Positions 45,600 through 55,997 of a stretch of DNA of 64,000 nucleotides are shown one piece after another. Below the pieces are notes generated by a model. It was not told the DNA's origin. It did not search any database and worked only from the letters and a program-made list of their open reading frames with translations. A program made the position numbers and the translations under genes. Each line of letters begins with the position of its first letter. The stretch's first letter is position 1. Source of the stretch: Paramacrobiotus metropolitanus (taxonomy: Eukaryota; Tardigrada; Eutardigrada; Parachela; Macrobiotidae); NCBI RefSeq assembly GCF_019649055.1, contig NW_026570277.1, forward strand, positions 885,341 to 949,340. Direction: 5' to 3'.

Positions 45600-46489
45600 C
45601 TCGATGATGAATTAGGCTTCAATGAAATATCGACACTCGTGGAGGGGACTGACTTTTATACTGGCGTCTAACTGGATGAGGGTACTTTCTTCTAATGGTG
45701 GTCTGATTACAGGGTTTCACAGAAAGAAGTTGTGCTGAGCGTATGCTAAAACATATCACGATTTTCTATAGGTACTTACTGTAATTCACATGATTATTAC
45801 AAATGATAGGTAACAATCACAGGTAAAATAAAAATGTATTAAACTACTCTAGTACGTATTTTATCATAGTCTAATGGTAGATCCAGAATGGATCCACAGA
45901 CGGAGACAGAAACGGAATCTATCCCGTGGAGTGAGCGACACGATCTGGGTCGCGAGCTATGCGGAAACACAAAACGTCGCACCGTAATCGCTGACTTTTA
46001 ATAATATTGAAAGTCTGGAGAACAGAAATCAACAAGTGATCGGCGCAGCTCGATCGTAAATCGTAGAGCCAATTCAACAGCGTGCGGCGCTGTGCAGCAC
46101 GTGCTATGCCGCGCCCACTATCAGAACGCAAGCCAATCACAAGAGACACAACACAGACACGTAGTCCAAAGGCGTAGCGCCACAGGCGTAGCGCCACTGA
46201 CGTGAACGCTAGTGATCCCGGTCTCACATGCCTCTGGGGGATGCCGAGCTCCTGTGAGGCTGGACACACCCCGGATCCACGAGAAGACGACGGTCGCCGG
46301 TGTCTGTGTGCGCTCAAAACATCAAATTCTCTTAATCCATTTATCATATCACATCAATTCCATAAGGCACAATTCCATTTAATACGATGTGAATAAAGAG
46401 ATCCAATTATAAAAATACTATCAGAAAACAGATCAACAGTTAAACAGATCAACAAAAGTATTAATCAAAATGTAGACTAGGATCCTCCA
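45600..46489. other. Spacer, possibly the 3' end of the large retroelement
   Basis: No gene supported. The stretch 45880-46320 is more GC-rich and has a 142-codon minus ORF with no recognisable features. It could hold the 3' LTR of the element to its right, but without a second LTR in the window this cannot be tested. Confidence 0.35.
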
Positions 46490-47033
46490 TTTCTGACTCG
46501 TAAAGGTCACAGGTCCTGTCCACCGTTTTCCGCACTTTGGCCCATTCCGCTCTGTTGAGCAATGCCGCGCATCCATAATGCGACTTTTCATCACAATCCG
46601 CTTGAGAATCAGGTGCGTATCAAGTACGACTTAGGAATACTGCTTCAATCTTTGGAATATGGTGCGTATCATTCGTACGACTTCAAAATGAGATCCAATA
46701 AAAGTCATGGAGGGACGTCATGTAGACAAGCGTAGTTCGCTTCCTCCCTGGTAAAGGTCATCCTTTGTTGAGATGATCCGTTGAGATGTGCGACTCATTA
46801 TGGGTTAATAGTCCCAAAAAGGTCATGCGACTTAAATTCTGATACGATGACTCTCTTGGGCGGTAATGATCCCAAAGGTCATCTGACTTCTCTTCAAACT
46901 TCCATCACAGGTCATGGAGGAACTTAGCCAATTTTCTGCGGCTTTCAAGCACTTCTTCGCTTGCCTCCTTGGTAAAATTTTTTAGTTTGACCTTTCTGTC
47001 GCACATCCAACCTCAGTATGCCTCGAGCGGCCA

Positions 47034-47510
47034 GAGTGCCGGCAAGTTTACCGTAGCATCTCTGATGGGGCCGGCCAATTACCGCATTGAGTTTTACCCC
47101 ATGAAATTTCCACCTTAAGTCTTTGACTCTTGTTCGCCGCTTGTGGCTTACGTTATTACGAGAAATCCGGCTTGGTTACCGTAGTTTTTCTCGTTTTAAT
47201 TTGAACACTGAATCGCTTAAAAAGAGTGCCGGCACAGTTTACCGTAGCAACTCTAATGAGGCCGGCTGATTGCCGCATTAAGTTAACCTCATCAATATTC
47301 CACCTGTTGTCTTTCTCTTTTTCGCCGCTTGTGGCCCCGTTTCGTATTCAAGAGATCCGGCTTGATTACCGTTGTTTCTCTTGTGCATTTATAACACTGA
47401 GTCGCTTAGAGAGGAGAGCCGGCTAACTGCCGTAACTACTCCCTTGGGGCCGGCTTTATAGACCGAATCAATTTCAACCCCATAGATATTCCACCTGATT
47501 TCTTTAGGCA
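47034..47510. repeat. 190-bp tandem repeat, about 2.5 copies, 3' region of the retroelement
   Basis: GAGTGCCGGC-type starts lie at 47034, 47224 and 47414, exactly 190 apart. Each unit has TACCGTAGC, GGGGCCGGC, a CCAC-CTT block, CGCCGCTTGTGGC and ATCCGGCTTG. Copies have diverged by perhaps 25-30 percent. Confidence 0.85.
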
Positions 47511-47577
47511 ATTCTGTGCTATAAACGCGACAAATGCCGTAGACGTCCTTTCAATAGTGTGATCCTAAAGGTCAACA

Positions 47578-50322
47578 CTATTCCATTTCGTTTGAATCGC
47601 CCTCGCCATCTCTCGGCGGGCGTTTCTTAGCGCTTTCCGGTTGGTTTCGGTCGGAAGTTCGGTCAACTGGTTCCGTCGAGTCGACTTCCATGACCTTTGT
47701 CGGGTCGACTTCTCGTTGGCCACGACCTTTACCTTGGCGACTTCGCTTAACCGCCTCAAGTCGATGGCGTGCGTCATTTTCTTCTAGTCGCAGTCTTCGG
47801 TTATCGGGGTCGTTAGCTAGGCGACGTTGCACATCAGCGAGATTCTCCCTAAGCTGCTGGTTCCGTATACCGCGTCGTCCCATCTGGTTAGGAGCACGTT
47901 CCGGACGACGGTCACTTTTCTTCACCAAGAAGTCATCAATGTAAGTCTCGACTCCGTCTACCGGTTCCACATAGTCACTTCCTAGAGAATCTTTGATCTT
48001 ATTGATCCTCTCTTCAACTTGGGAGGCATGGCGCTGTGTCAAGTTGCCCTTTTCCATCCGTGTCTTACATTTCTTCAGCGCCTTTCGAGCATTATGGGCT
48101 ATGCTAATGTGTTCCAACGGTTGTCCCAATTTAGCGACATGAGCCCGGAAGAACGGTGGAATGTCGTCCTTCATAGTATTAGACACCAATTGATTCTGTG
48201 TCTTGTAATGTGCCAATCTCGCAGCGAAGACCTTTTGCCCCATCCTTTTTGCGGCATGGTCCTTCGGATCCACCTGTAATCCGATCGATGCTCTCGCAGC
48301 TAACAACTTGAAAGCCGGATTCACGTAGCGTAGAACAAACTGAGCCACATATTCCTGTCGTTCAGGATAATCGCGATAATAAAACTGTGTCATTCCGATT
48401 GGGTCAGTTGTATCCAATGGTACATCCAATAAGTTCAAATCCACTAAGCTGTGTAGCCCATTCTGTCTGATAGGGAGATAACAGTCCCGTACCGAATCGC
48501 GGTGGATGAATAACCGGCGAAAAAGTCCTTGTTCCACTCCCTCTTTAATTTCTTTCGCGTAACCCGAGTCAAGTAAGAATTGACTCAGCTGTCGCAGAAT
48601 TGTGCCAATTTTATTGGCTTCAACCGAATCCGGCTCGAGTCCAAAGTATCGACAAATTTCGACCGTTTGCTCATCAATATCAGTCGTCTTGTATTCCATG
48701 TCAATACTTTCTGGTTGTCGGTTATTAAATCTGGAGTGTAATCGCTGATCGCCTTGGCGACGATTATCCTGTTCGCCTTGACCTTCCGGTTCACGTCGGG
48801 CTGCTGATGCTGGCTGCGACGGTTCATTACTCGTCGATGAAGCCGGTTGAAGGTCACTATCCAGGATCACATTTCGTCGGTGAGTCACATTCTCTTGAGA
48901 CGTGGTTTCGACAACTGAGCTGGTCCCTTCCATCGCATCGTCTTCTTGTACGACGCTCACAATTGGTTCCACTACGTGAACCACTGACTCCACCCGCTGA
49001 TACTTTGGAGGTGAATCTTCCCGTTCAGTGCTTGATGACCTTTTGCTTGCGCCCGAGTCAAAGGTCGCATAAAATGCAGCTCTCTGTTGCCATCTTTTAT
49101 CCTGTCGGTCGGGTGTTCGATTCCGCGTTTGTTCGCGTCTTTTGTCCCATGACCTTTCAGGTGTTGACATTCTGACATTGCGATTCCGGAATGCAACTCC
49201 CATCGGCACCTGATGCCCTTCCTTTTCAGGTTCTGTACGGAATGTCTCCGCACGCCGTTTTTCTTCACGTTCTCTGGTCGCTGCCAATAACTTCGTTGTG
49301 TCGATCTTCCTCTGAATGCTCATCTCGGTCACTTCATCGCCGTGGCGTACCCATCCTCTTCCGCCGCGGTAATCCCTGTCGCGGGAGCGTTCGCGTGACC
49401 TTTCACGGTGGTAGTCACGTGTCCTTTCCCGAGAATGTTCACGTGACCTTTCGCTCTGGCGTTCGGAAGTCCGCTCATGTTCACGTGAGTATCCGCGTGA
49501 CCTTTCTCTATGCGGAGGCGACCGAGGTCGAATGAAACCTTCGTCCCGTTTAAAACTTCTGAGTGCTTGCAGCACATCGCTTTCAGTTCGGCGAGATTTA
49601 CGTAGGTCATCCATACGTTTTTCGACTTCCTTCTTTATGTATGGTGCCGGCGCGAACCCGTCTTGCAGTCGTTTCTTTTCCCGCAACAGCATTTTGAATA
49701 TCTCGTCTGACATAGCAACTGGATCTTTCGTTAACGTTTCAATTTGAATGATAAGCGACTGTCGTACGAGTTGCATTTCGTCTTCATTAAGGCTGGCCAT
49801 GCCCGTGGGTGGAGCTAAACCCGACGTACTGGGCAACCCCTCTCGTGCAGCCTGTTCACTTGCTCTCTTATTCTCCGCATTAATTTTCGCGCGGATTTCG
49901 TCTTCCATTTGCTGAGCTCGCATCTTCGCTTGGTCTTCTTCAAATTTCTTCCGATACGCGTCTGTCTGTGGACACTTCAACGGCTCCAAGGTGTCATCCC
50001 AGCCAGGTTCGTTGTTTCGGATCGCTTCTCGATAACGATCTTCGAATAGCATTCGCTCTTCTACAGGGATGCTGCCGTAATTTCTTGCGCTTATGAGATT
50101 TCGAAAAACGTCCAAGTTCCCACGTTTGGCTTCCGTGATCCCAACAAGCGTGACAGTATGTGGGTCTTCCAGCTTGTGAATACAGGTGTAGCAAGGGAAT
50201 TTCTTATCAACCTTTTTGTTGTTCCTTAAGCAGTCCGGACATTTCGGATTATAGCCCGTAAACTGATCTATGTCTGCCGCCGTTCCCGTACGTTTAGGAG
50301 TGGCTTGACCTTTCTGTGCCAT
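47578..50322 (-). CDS. Retroelement downstream ORF: 914-aa protein with N-terminal Cys pairs and an Arg/Ser-rich centre
   Basis: The protein begins MAQKGQATPKRTGTAADIDQ and soon shows two Cys pairs, CPDC and CYTC (about residues 28-46), which could bind zinc. A charged coiled-coil-like stretch (about 120-180), an Arg/Ser/Glu-rich segment rich in ERS and SRE steps (about 255-330), a disordered middle, then a globular part (about 535-790: YFGLEPDSVEANKIGTILRQ, LRYVNPAFKLLAARASIG) and a basic tail follow. It is the longest open frame in the element and is uninterrupted. I do not recognise the family; a nucleic-acid-binding structural protein is a guess. Parts of the RS segment are encoded by repeats of the GAAAGGTCACGTG type. 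Confidence 0.65.
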   Translation of the reverse strand: MAQKGQATPKRTGTAADIDQFTGYNPKCPDCLRNNKKVDKKFPCYTCIHKLEDPHTVTLVGITEAKRGNLDVFRNLISARNYGSIPVEERMLFEDRYREAIRNNEPGWDDTLEPLKCPQTDAYRKKFEEDQAKMRAQQMEDEIRAKINAENKRASEQAAREGLPSTSGLAPPTGMASLNEDEMQLVRQSLIIQIETLTKDPVAMSDEIFKMLLREKKRLQDGFAPAPYIKKEVEKRMDDLRKSRRTESDVLQALRSFKRDEGFIRPRSPPHRERSRGYSREHERTSERQSERSREHSRERTRDYHRERSRERSRDRDYRGGRGWVRHGDEVTEMSIQRKIDTTKLLAATREREEKRRAETFRTEPEKEGHQVPMGVAFRNRNVRMSTPERSWDKRREQTRNRTPDRQDKRWQQRAAFYATFDSGASKRSSSTEREDSPPKYQRVESVVHVVEPIVSVVQEDDAMEGTSSVVETTSQENVTHRRNVILDSDLQPASSTSNEPSQPASAARREPEGQGEQDNRRQGDQRLHSRFNNRQPESIDMEYKTTDIDEQTVEICRYFGLEPDSVEANKIGTILRQLSQFLLDSGYAKEIKEGVEQGLFRRLFIHRDSVRDCYLPIRQNGLHSLVDLNLLDVPLDTTDPIGMTQFYYRDYPERQEYVAQFVLRYVNPAFKLLAARASIGLQVDPKDHAAKRMGQKVFAARLAHYKTQNQLVSNTMKDDIPPFFRAHVAKLGQPLEHISIAHNARKALKKCKTRMEKGNLTQRHASQVEERINKIKDSLGSDYVEPVDGVETYIDDFLVKKSDRRPERAPNQMGRRGIRNQQLRENLADVQRRLANDPDNRRLRLEENDARHRLEAVKRSRQGKGRGQREVDPTKVMEVDSTEPVDRTSDRNQPESAKKRPPRDGEGDSNEME

Positions 50323-50661
50323 TTTTCCGCTTCAATCTGTAATTATAAAACAATCCGTCATATTAACTTCTCCACGTTAATCCTTTCCATTTCCTATCCA
50401 TATCAAGGCTTTTCTATCATTTTACGCCTATTCCGTTACTGAGCTGAGACTTTCCTAGCTCCTGCTGCCTTTTCTATCACTGTAACGTGGTGACCTTTCT
50501 CACGTTATCAGTACTCTCTGACTACTGTGACCTTTTCTATTAGTCCTAGTACTGCTTTCAGTTGACCTTTCGTAACACTTTTCTCTTTCGTTTTAAATTA
50601 TTTTATGCTTTTTCTGTAATATGCAGGGTTCATTACTCGCTGCATATTACACCCGATTAGT

Positions 50662-51150
50662 TCACTCGGATTCTTTCGTCGATGGTTTATACGGCTTGAA
50701 ATCGATTCGGCCATCTGGCTTAACATGAAGCACTTCATCTACGATCAAGGCTTCGACGGCATTCTTAATCCACTCTTTATCGCTTTCAATATTCAGCTCT
50801 CCCAATTCATAATTGACGGCCATGAAGTTCGAAAGGTCATTCCATGACGCGCCATTGGTACCGCCAATGGCGTCCAGAGCCACATCTGTGATGGCTATCT
50901 TCCAGGCCTCCAGTTCCATTTTCAGTCTGGGCGTTCGTTCCGTGCCCTGTTTCGGAAGGTAGTAGACGACTTTGTTGTCCTTGTTGTATTTACATCCCAA
51001 CTTTCCTTCCTTATATGCTCGTTTCAGAGCCCGTTCAGTCATATTAAGTGACGACCTTCCGTTCGTATTTATCGCCACTTGTCTTTTCAGGTCTGTCCCA
51101 AGCATTTCTTTCTCCCGAATAATCTGAGTGCGTTCTGGACTTCGTTCCAT
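50662..51150 (-). CDS. Retroelement segment with winged-helix-like repeats (second part)
   Basis: This 162-codon frame continues, after a frameshift at about 51100-51140, the segment upstream. Two similar stretches, one ending ALKRAYKEGKLGCKY and VVYYLPK, the other SWNDLSNF to AVEALIVDEVLHVKPDGRI, look like helix-turn-strand wings of winged-helix domains. It ends at a TGA followed by about 300 nt of non-coding DNA holding five AAAGGTCA motifs. Confidence 0.5.
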   Translation of the reverse strand: MERSPERTQIIREKEMLGTDLKRQVAINTNGRSSLNMTERALKRAYKEGKLGCKYNKDNKVVYYLPKQGTERTPRLKMELEAWKIAITDVALDAIGGTNGASWNDLSNFMAVNYELGELNIESDKEWIKNAVEALIVDEVLHVKPDGRIDFKPYKPSTKESE

Positions 51151-51939
51151 GTACGATTATTCACGTCCAATGCCGGCCCTAACATGTAATCTGTAGCCTC
51201 CTTTGCCGGTGTACCGCTACTTTTCTGGGAGGATGTCGAGTCCGTTGGGTCAGCCGTCGCTGTCTCGTCGATCCTCAGCTTTGCCAGTGATCCTGATGAT
51301 GACCCCGCCGATTTTGGTTCGGCTGTCTTCTTCTCCTCCTGTGGCAAAGTCTCTTGACCTTTTAAATCGCCGACCGACTTCGATCGTTCCTTCTCAAAGA
51401 CGTCCTTTAATGGTATGAACAGTGATTTGTGAAACACCTGGCGCGCCGAATCCGCTTCAGCTTCTGCCGCTGCCTTATCCATCGGGAGCATGACCTTTTC
51501 TTTCTCCCGTTTATCTGAAGTCTCATGACCTTTCGGTTGATCTTCTGCGGTAGTTCCAGATGTCTCTTGACCTTTCGGCTGTTCGCCTTTTTTCTGTCGC
51601 AGGTCCAGAAGGAGCCGTTGTTTTAGTATCGTCATCACTTCCCGATTCCGAGTCCATTGGGCCTTTTGTCTTCGATGAAACTGTGACCTTTTCCATATCC
51701 TGACTGTCGGACATATTACAGTGGATCTGTCTTTCCGGTGGTATTAGACCAACTCTCGTGTATCGGATCGGGTGTCCTTTATTTGCGTTTGTCGTGGCAA
51801 GGACGTTCTGTTTAATCAACTTTGGCAATACGCGTTCGGTTGCCGTGTCGATCTCCTTTATCATTCCATTTCCGTCGTTCCAAACTGCGTTGATGTATTG
51901 GCTAATCCGGTGACTCGTTGATCCTAATGGGCTTGTCAT
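51087..51939 (-). CDS. Retroelement segment: winged-helix-like module and disordered linker (two overlapping frames)
   Basis: The 5' part (51939-51523) contains TSHRISQYINAVWNDG, ERVLPKLIKQNVLAT and PIRYTRVGLIPPE, a third winged-helix-like module. A frameshift near 51,600 leads into a Lys/Glu/Ser-rich linker (51638-51087) with KGQET and KGHET repeats, ending NRTWNEVQNALRLFG. The linker repeats contain the AAAGGTCA motif in the Lys-Gly-His/Gln frame. Confidence 0.5.
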
Positions 51940-53150
51940 TCCCGCGATTGCCCTTCCACTCGCATTGGGACCGCTTCATTCGGAGTTGTCAGCGCCTTAT
52001 CCGAACTGGCTGGTCTGAACAACTTGGCCTCATACGAGAAACTCGGGTGCTTCTGGATAAGTTTTCCTGCGTTCCGTGCGAATTCCAGTACGACGTCAAA
52101 CTTCTGTTTAGTAAAGCTACGACGCTGTTTCTTGAGATATGTCTTCAAGCCTGCTTTAAATTTCGATGTCACCGATGCTGTTCTTATCCGTGTGAAATTT
52201 TTCTCAGCTCCATTATACGCGTTGATGATGTCATCGACCGTGGTCAAACTGTCATCGTCCGGATCATCAAATTCCTCATCTTCTGTAAAGTCCAATTCAC
52301 TCTCTCCATCTGGTTCAGCGTAATTGATCATTGCCATTGCATCAACTTTCATGGCTGTTTTGACCTTTCCTTTCGTCTTAACGGGCTCGCTCTTTGCTTT
52401 TTGCCCTTTATCCAAGGCCTCCGCTAGGCTTCTTGGTTCTGTGGTCCTTGACCGGGTTGTCTTCGAATCCGTATACGACCTCGCACTGACTGTCGAAGTG
52501 CTCGGTAGACTCGCTTCCGATGCCTCCGATTCAAGCGACGTCTCCCGTTTCGCTTTCTCACGACCTTGTTTGGCCTTACGCTCTTTTATCGTGGATGCGG
52601 ACATTACAATGGGGACAGCTTGTTTCACTACGATGACCTTTGCTCTGGGTTTTGGCGACTCGGGCTCAGTGACCTTTGCTTTTGATGTAGCTGATTGGAT
52701 GACTTTCTTTGACTTCGTAGGTGTCGATGACCTTTCTTCAACTTCGCCAACTGACTCGTCCAATATCTCGACATCATGAGACGCTGGTTCATCTTTTTTC
52801 TTCTTTCCGGTGCTTGTGCTATCGCTTTCATCACCGCTCTTTTTTCTTCTTATCTTCTTCCTCCTGTTGTTTCTTCTTATCTTCTTCCTCCCGTCGTTTC
52901 TTGAGAAAATCGCCTTTCTTAACCTTGTCGCGGTTCATGGCCTCTTCCAATCTGGGCGCTTTTCTCGGTTTGACTTTTGAGGCTTGACTTTAAGGGCTTT
53001 TATGCTTGTCGGCCGTTTCTTCGTCTGAGCCTTCTTCCTCAGGTGGGTCCTCGTCTTCCGACTCTGGTTCGTCGTCACCAGGTGGATTACAATAGCCACA
53101 GTTTGGTTCATCACACTGAAGGTGCTCATGACTTCCTGGGCAATCTCTAA
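51936..53150 (-). CDS. Retroelement segment: Cys-rich motif, Lys/Glu-rich linker, helical C-terminal part
   Basis: From about 53150 a frame without ATG shows CPGSHEHLQCDEPNCGYC (53080-53142), a possible zinc site, then an acidic and a Lys/Glu-rich run. It joins the 275-codon ORF that starts at 52763 (MDESVGEVEERSSTPTKSKK). That ORF ends with a folded-looking region, VDDIINAYNGAEKNF, FKAGLKTYLKKQRR, FARNAGKLIQKHP. No known family recognised. Confidence 0.5.
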
Positions 53151-54080
53151 CACTCTTTGTAGAGAACGTCTTGCCCTCCGGTTTCAGTTAGATTTGCCGA
53201 CGTGCCTGGCGCCTCTTCCGTCTCTCCGGCTCCGCCTTCTTGTGCCGGGGGATGAATTTCCAAGTGTCTTGTCTCTTTCGGAGATCCCTGTGAGGCGACC
53301 TCCCACAAAGGGTTCTTCTTAGCATCGTAAAATACCGTTTTGTACGATCCGTCTTCCATTCGTCTTGTGAGTCGGAAATGTGCTCCATCGATTTCCGCTC
53401 GATGCCGCATCATGCTGATCAGTGTACTCGCTTGAACCACGGCATCTGTCCGGTCACTTTCGGGTATCAGATCCCATAACTGCTCAATGGCTGCCTGATT
53501 CGCATTTCGGGCGCTCTCTTCTGACACATCCCATGGGGCATATGGAACCGGGTCTCCTGTTATTGGATCGACTATCACTGCAGTTATGGTTTCCACAGCT
53601 TCTCCATTACCACCGAAAAGTCTGAGGGTGACCTTTCTGCTTGTCGCATCTGTATATCTCAGGACCGACTCATAATCATCTGACGATCGTTTCTTCGGGT
53701 CTGGATCCGCCGTCGGTTTTGAGCGAGTTCTCTCTTTGATCAACAGTTTGCCATCCGTTGTATATGTATATGCCAAGTGGTCATCATCTGTGCCCACTTT
53801 GATACGGATCCATGCATCCTCTTCGGTTGCGACTTTAGATACCACGTGCTTCATCATCTGAACGATAACTCTTGGGTTATGACGTTCTTCTGGAGGAATA
53901 AACTGTAGCGCCTCATTGACTATCGTTTTTGACTCTTTTCCAATGGCATCCTTGACTGACCTATCCGCGAGGGGATTATACGAGTCAATCTCTTTGTTCG
54001 TCTTCTTATCGACTATTCGTGCAGTGACCTTTCGTTCTCTATGATCTTCCCCAGTGTACTTGGCCGTGAAACTTCTACAC
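53147..54080 (-). CDS. Retroelement segment: beta-rich domain of unknown function
   Basis: The 236-codon ORF from 53857 reads ATEEDAWIRIKVGTDDD, LLIKERTRSKP, KVTLRLFGGNGEAVETITAV, then AIEQLWDLIPESDRTDAVVQ. Upstream the same protein seems to continue to about 54080 (ARIVDKKTNKEIDSYN, LQFIPPEERHNPRVIVQMM), so the start at 53857 is internal. A frameshift at about 53150 links it to the Cys-rich segment. Confidence 0.5.
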
Positions 54081-54224
54081 TTCGGGAATCGAATCTGACC
54101 TTCCGTTCATTTCGGCGTGGGTGGTACACTCTTTCTACCCACTGGAATCGGGGCCTGTGGCTTTACCGGCTCAGCTGGCGTTGCTTTACTTTCTGTGGGC
54201 TTCTTTGTTCGCTGCCCTTTCTTA

Positions 54225-55484
54225 TCAGTTTCTTTTGGGCTTGTCGTCGGTGATCTCACTCTTTTTTCCACTCTTCGTGGTGCCACTGGATGGTTCTGTG
54301 ACCGAACTAGTGCGTCCACGTCCTGATCCTGCAACCGAGCTAGCCCGTGACCTTTCTGCTCGTTGTGTTAATACGGCATCAATCTTCTGCTTTGTTGCCA
54401 AAAGGTCCTCGTCTGTCATTTCGTCGACTGGGGCGTCTTTTTCAACCATGGATTTAGATGGTCCCTCGGCGCTGGTAGTCGGCATCTGTCTCGCTTCCGG
54501 GAACACTTTAAGGTACCTAAGAATCTTCTCGATAGTCGAAGGCCATGGTCTACCGTTTAGCGACGGGTGGTATGCCACATCGATGCAACTTTTATCGCGT
54601 ATTCCTGCGCTCTTTTTCGATCAGTTTCGTTTTTCCTTCAGCGCGATATGACATGGTTTGATGACAGCTTCCAGACTAATCAGCTTTCCATACCATGCGT
54701 GTTCATCTTCAACTCGCATGTGAATTCGGTAAAGTTCACGACACTTTCGGTTTAATTCCCGGATAGCTTCTAAATCCTTTTCTGTCAGTTCGTCGTTCTT
54801 ATCCGGAATGATATTTAAGCGTGCATCGTCCTCTCTCAGATCCAAAGGAAGCTTCGGTGCGTATGCATGTATCGACGGTTCACCTGGGGGCGTAAGCCGT
54901 AATCCGTCTGGTCCAGTCTCGTCCAAGTTAGGCCCCAGTGACGGTAAAATTCCTCTCGGTCGCCTGTTTCCTCTGTTTGGCGAATTGCGATGTAGACGCT
55001 GCACACCCAGTTGCTGCGGTGTCCTCATACGAGGCGCTCCTATGTCCGATAGTGCCAAGCCTCCGGTCTCCGGAAAAGGCGGTAGTATCGGGGATGACCT
55101 TTGTGATCGCGGTGGAGTTCCGCTGAATCCACCATGTCCCATAAATCGACTCGGTGTGGTCTGTTGCGGTGGCGGCATCAACATTCTGGCCGGTCCCATC
55201 ATCGCTTGTGGCGGTCCCATCGGTGGAGTATATGATCCTGGATACGGTTGATAAGGGGCGGCGACCGTTGCTTGTCCCGAATACTGGGTTCCGGCAGGTG
55301 AGCCGTGGTGCACCCAGTTAACCGTATCCTGGTAGCTCGTCTGCTGTCCTGGATCGTGATACACATAATACCCTGGACTGCCGTAGTAGCCTCCTTGAAC
55401 TGTTCCGGGTTCATTCTGGGCCGTTCCCGCTGATGACGTCGATCCTTCACCATATGAAGTGTCATAGCCATATTCACCTTCCAT
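54225..55484 (-). CDS. Retroelement downstream ORF start: Gly/Tyr/Pro-rich protein
   Basis: The ATG at 55484 opens MEGEYGYDTSYGEGSTSS and about 130 residues rich in Gly, Pro, Tyr and Gln (low-complexity, phase-separation-like). A charged region then follows (LREDDARLNIIPDKNDELTE, ELNRKCRELYRIHMRVEDEH). It stops at 54621 and the next segment (54578-54225: HPSLNGRPWPSTIEKILRYL, MTDEDLLATKQKIDAVLTQR) is in another frame. It follows the integrase after about 500 nt, so this looks like the first ORF of an extra 3' gene. Not an obvious envelope: no signal peptide or membrane segment is seen. Confidence 0.5.
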
Positions 55485-55997
55485 TCTTATAGGTGTTGAT
55501 GCTTTAGTGGGTTTCCAATACTTTCCGAGTCTGAATTATCCGAGTTTTGCCGTTCCAATCTTTCCATTAACTGTGCTTACCTTCATAAAATGAAACAATT
55601 AAGGTTAACTTTTTGCACAGTGGTGACCTTTCTTTTTCCTTTTCAACTCCTATTTTTAAATTATTGTGACCCCTTATTTATGTCTATGTGGTTATTTGTT
55701 CTCTCGTTTTTTAGTTATCCGATCAAGGAGTTCTTTCTCGGCTGCGTCCTCAGGTTCGCCTTTCTGGGTCAATAAGTCCGTAGGAGTTGGTTTCTTCTTC
55801 TTCTGTTTAACCTTCCGCTCGTTAATCGCTTTCGCTATATCGCGGCCCAATTGTTCAGCTTTTGATTTGACCGCCTCTATTTCCTCTTTCCGCTTTTCTA
55901 TGAGGTCATTCTCGTTGCCTGTAGCAGTGCGTGGTTCGAAAAATTTGGGTCACGCTCGATATCTCAGCGTCCGTTCGCTGTTTCCAAAAGGTCATCT

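Noticed and set aside
45919-46347. 142-codon minus ORF
   Set aside because: Arg/Leu/Ser-rich GC-biased frame with no motif; may be part of an LTR but cannot be shown.
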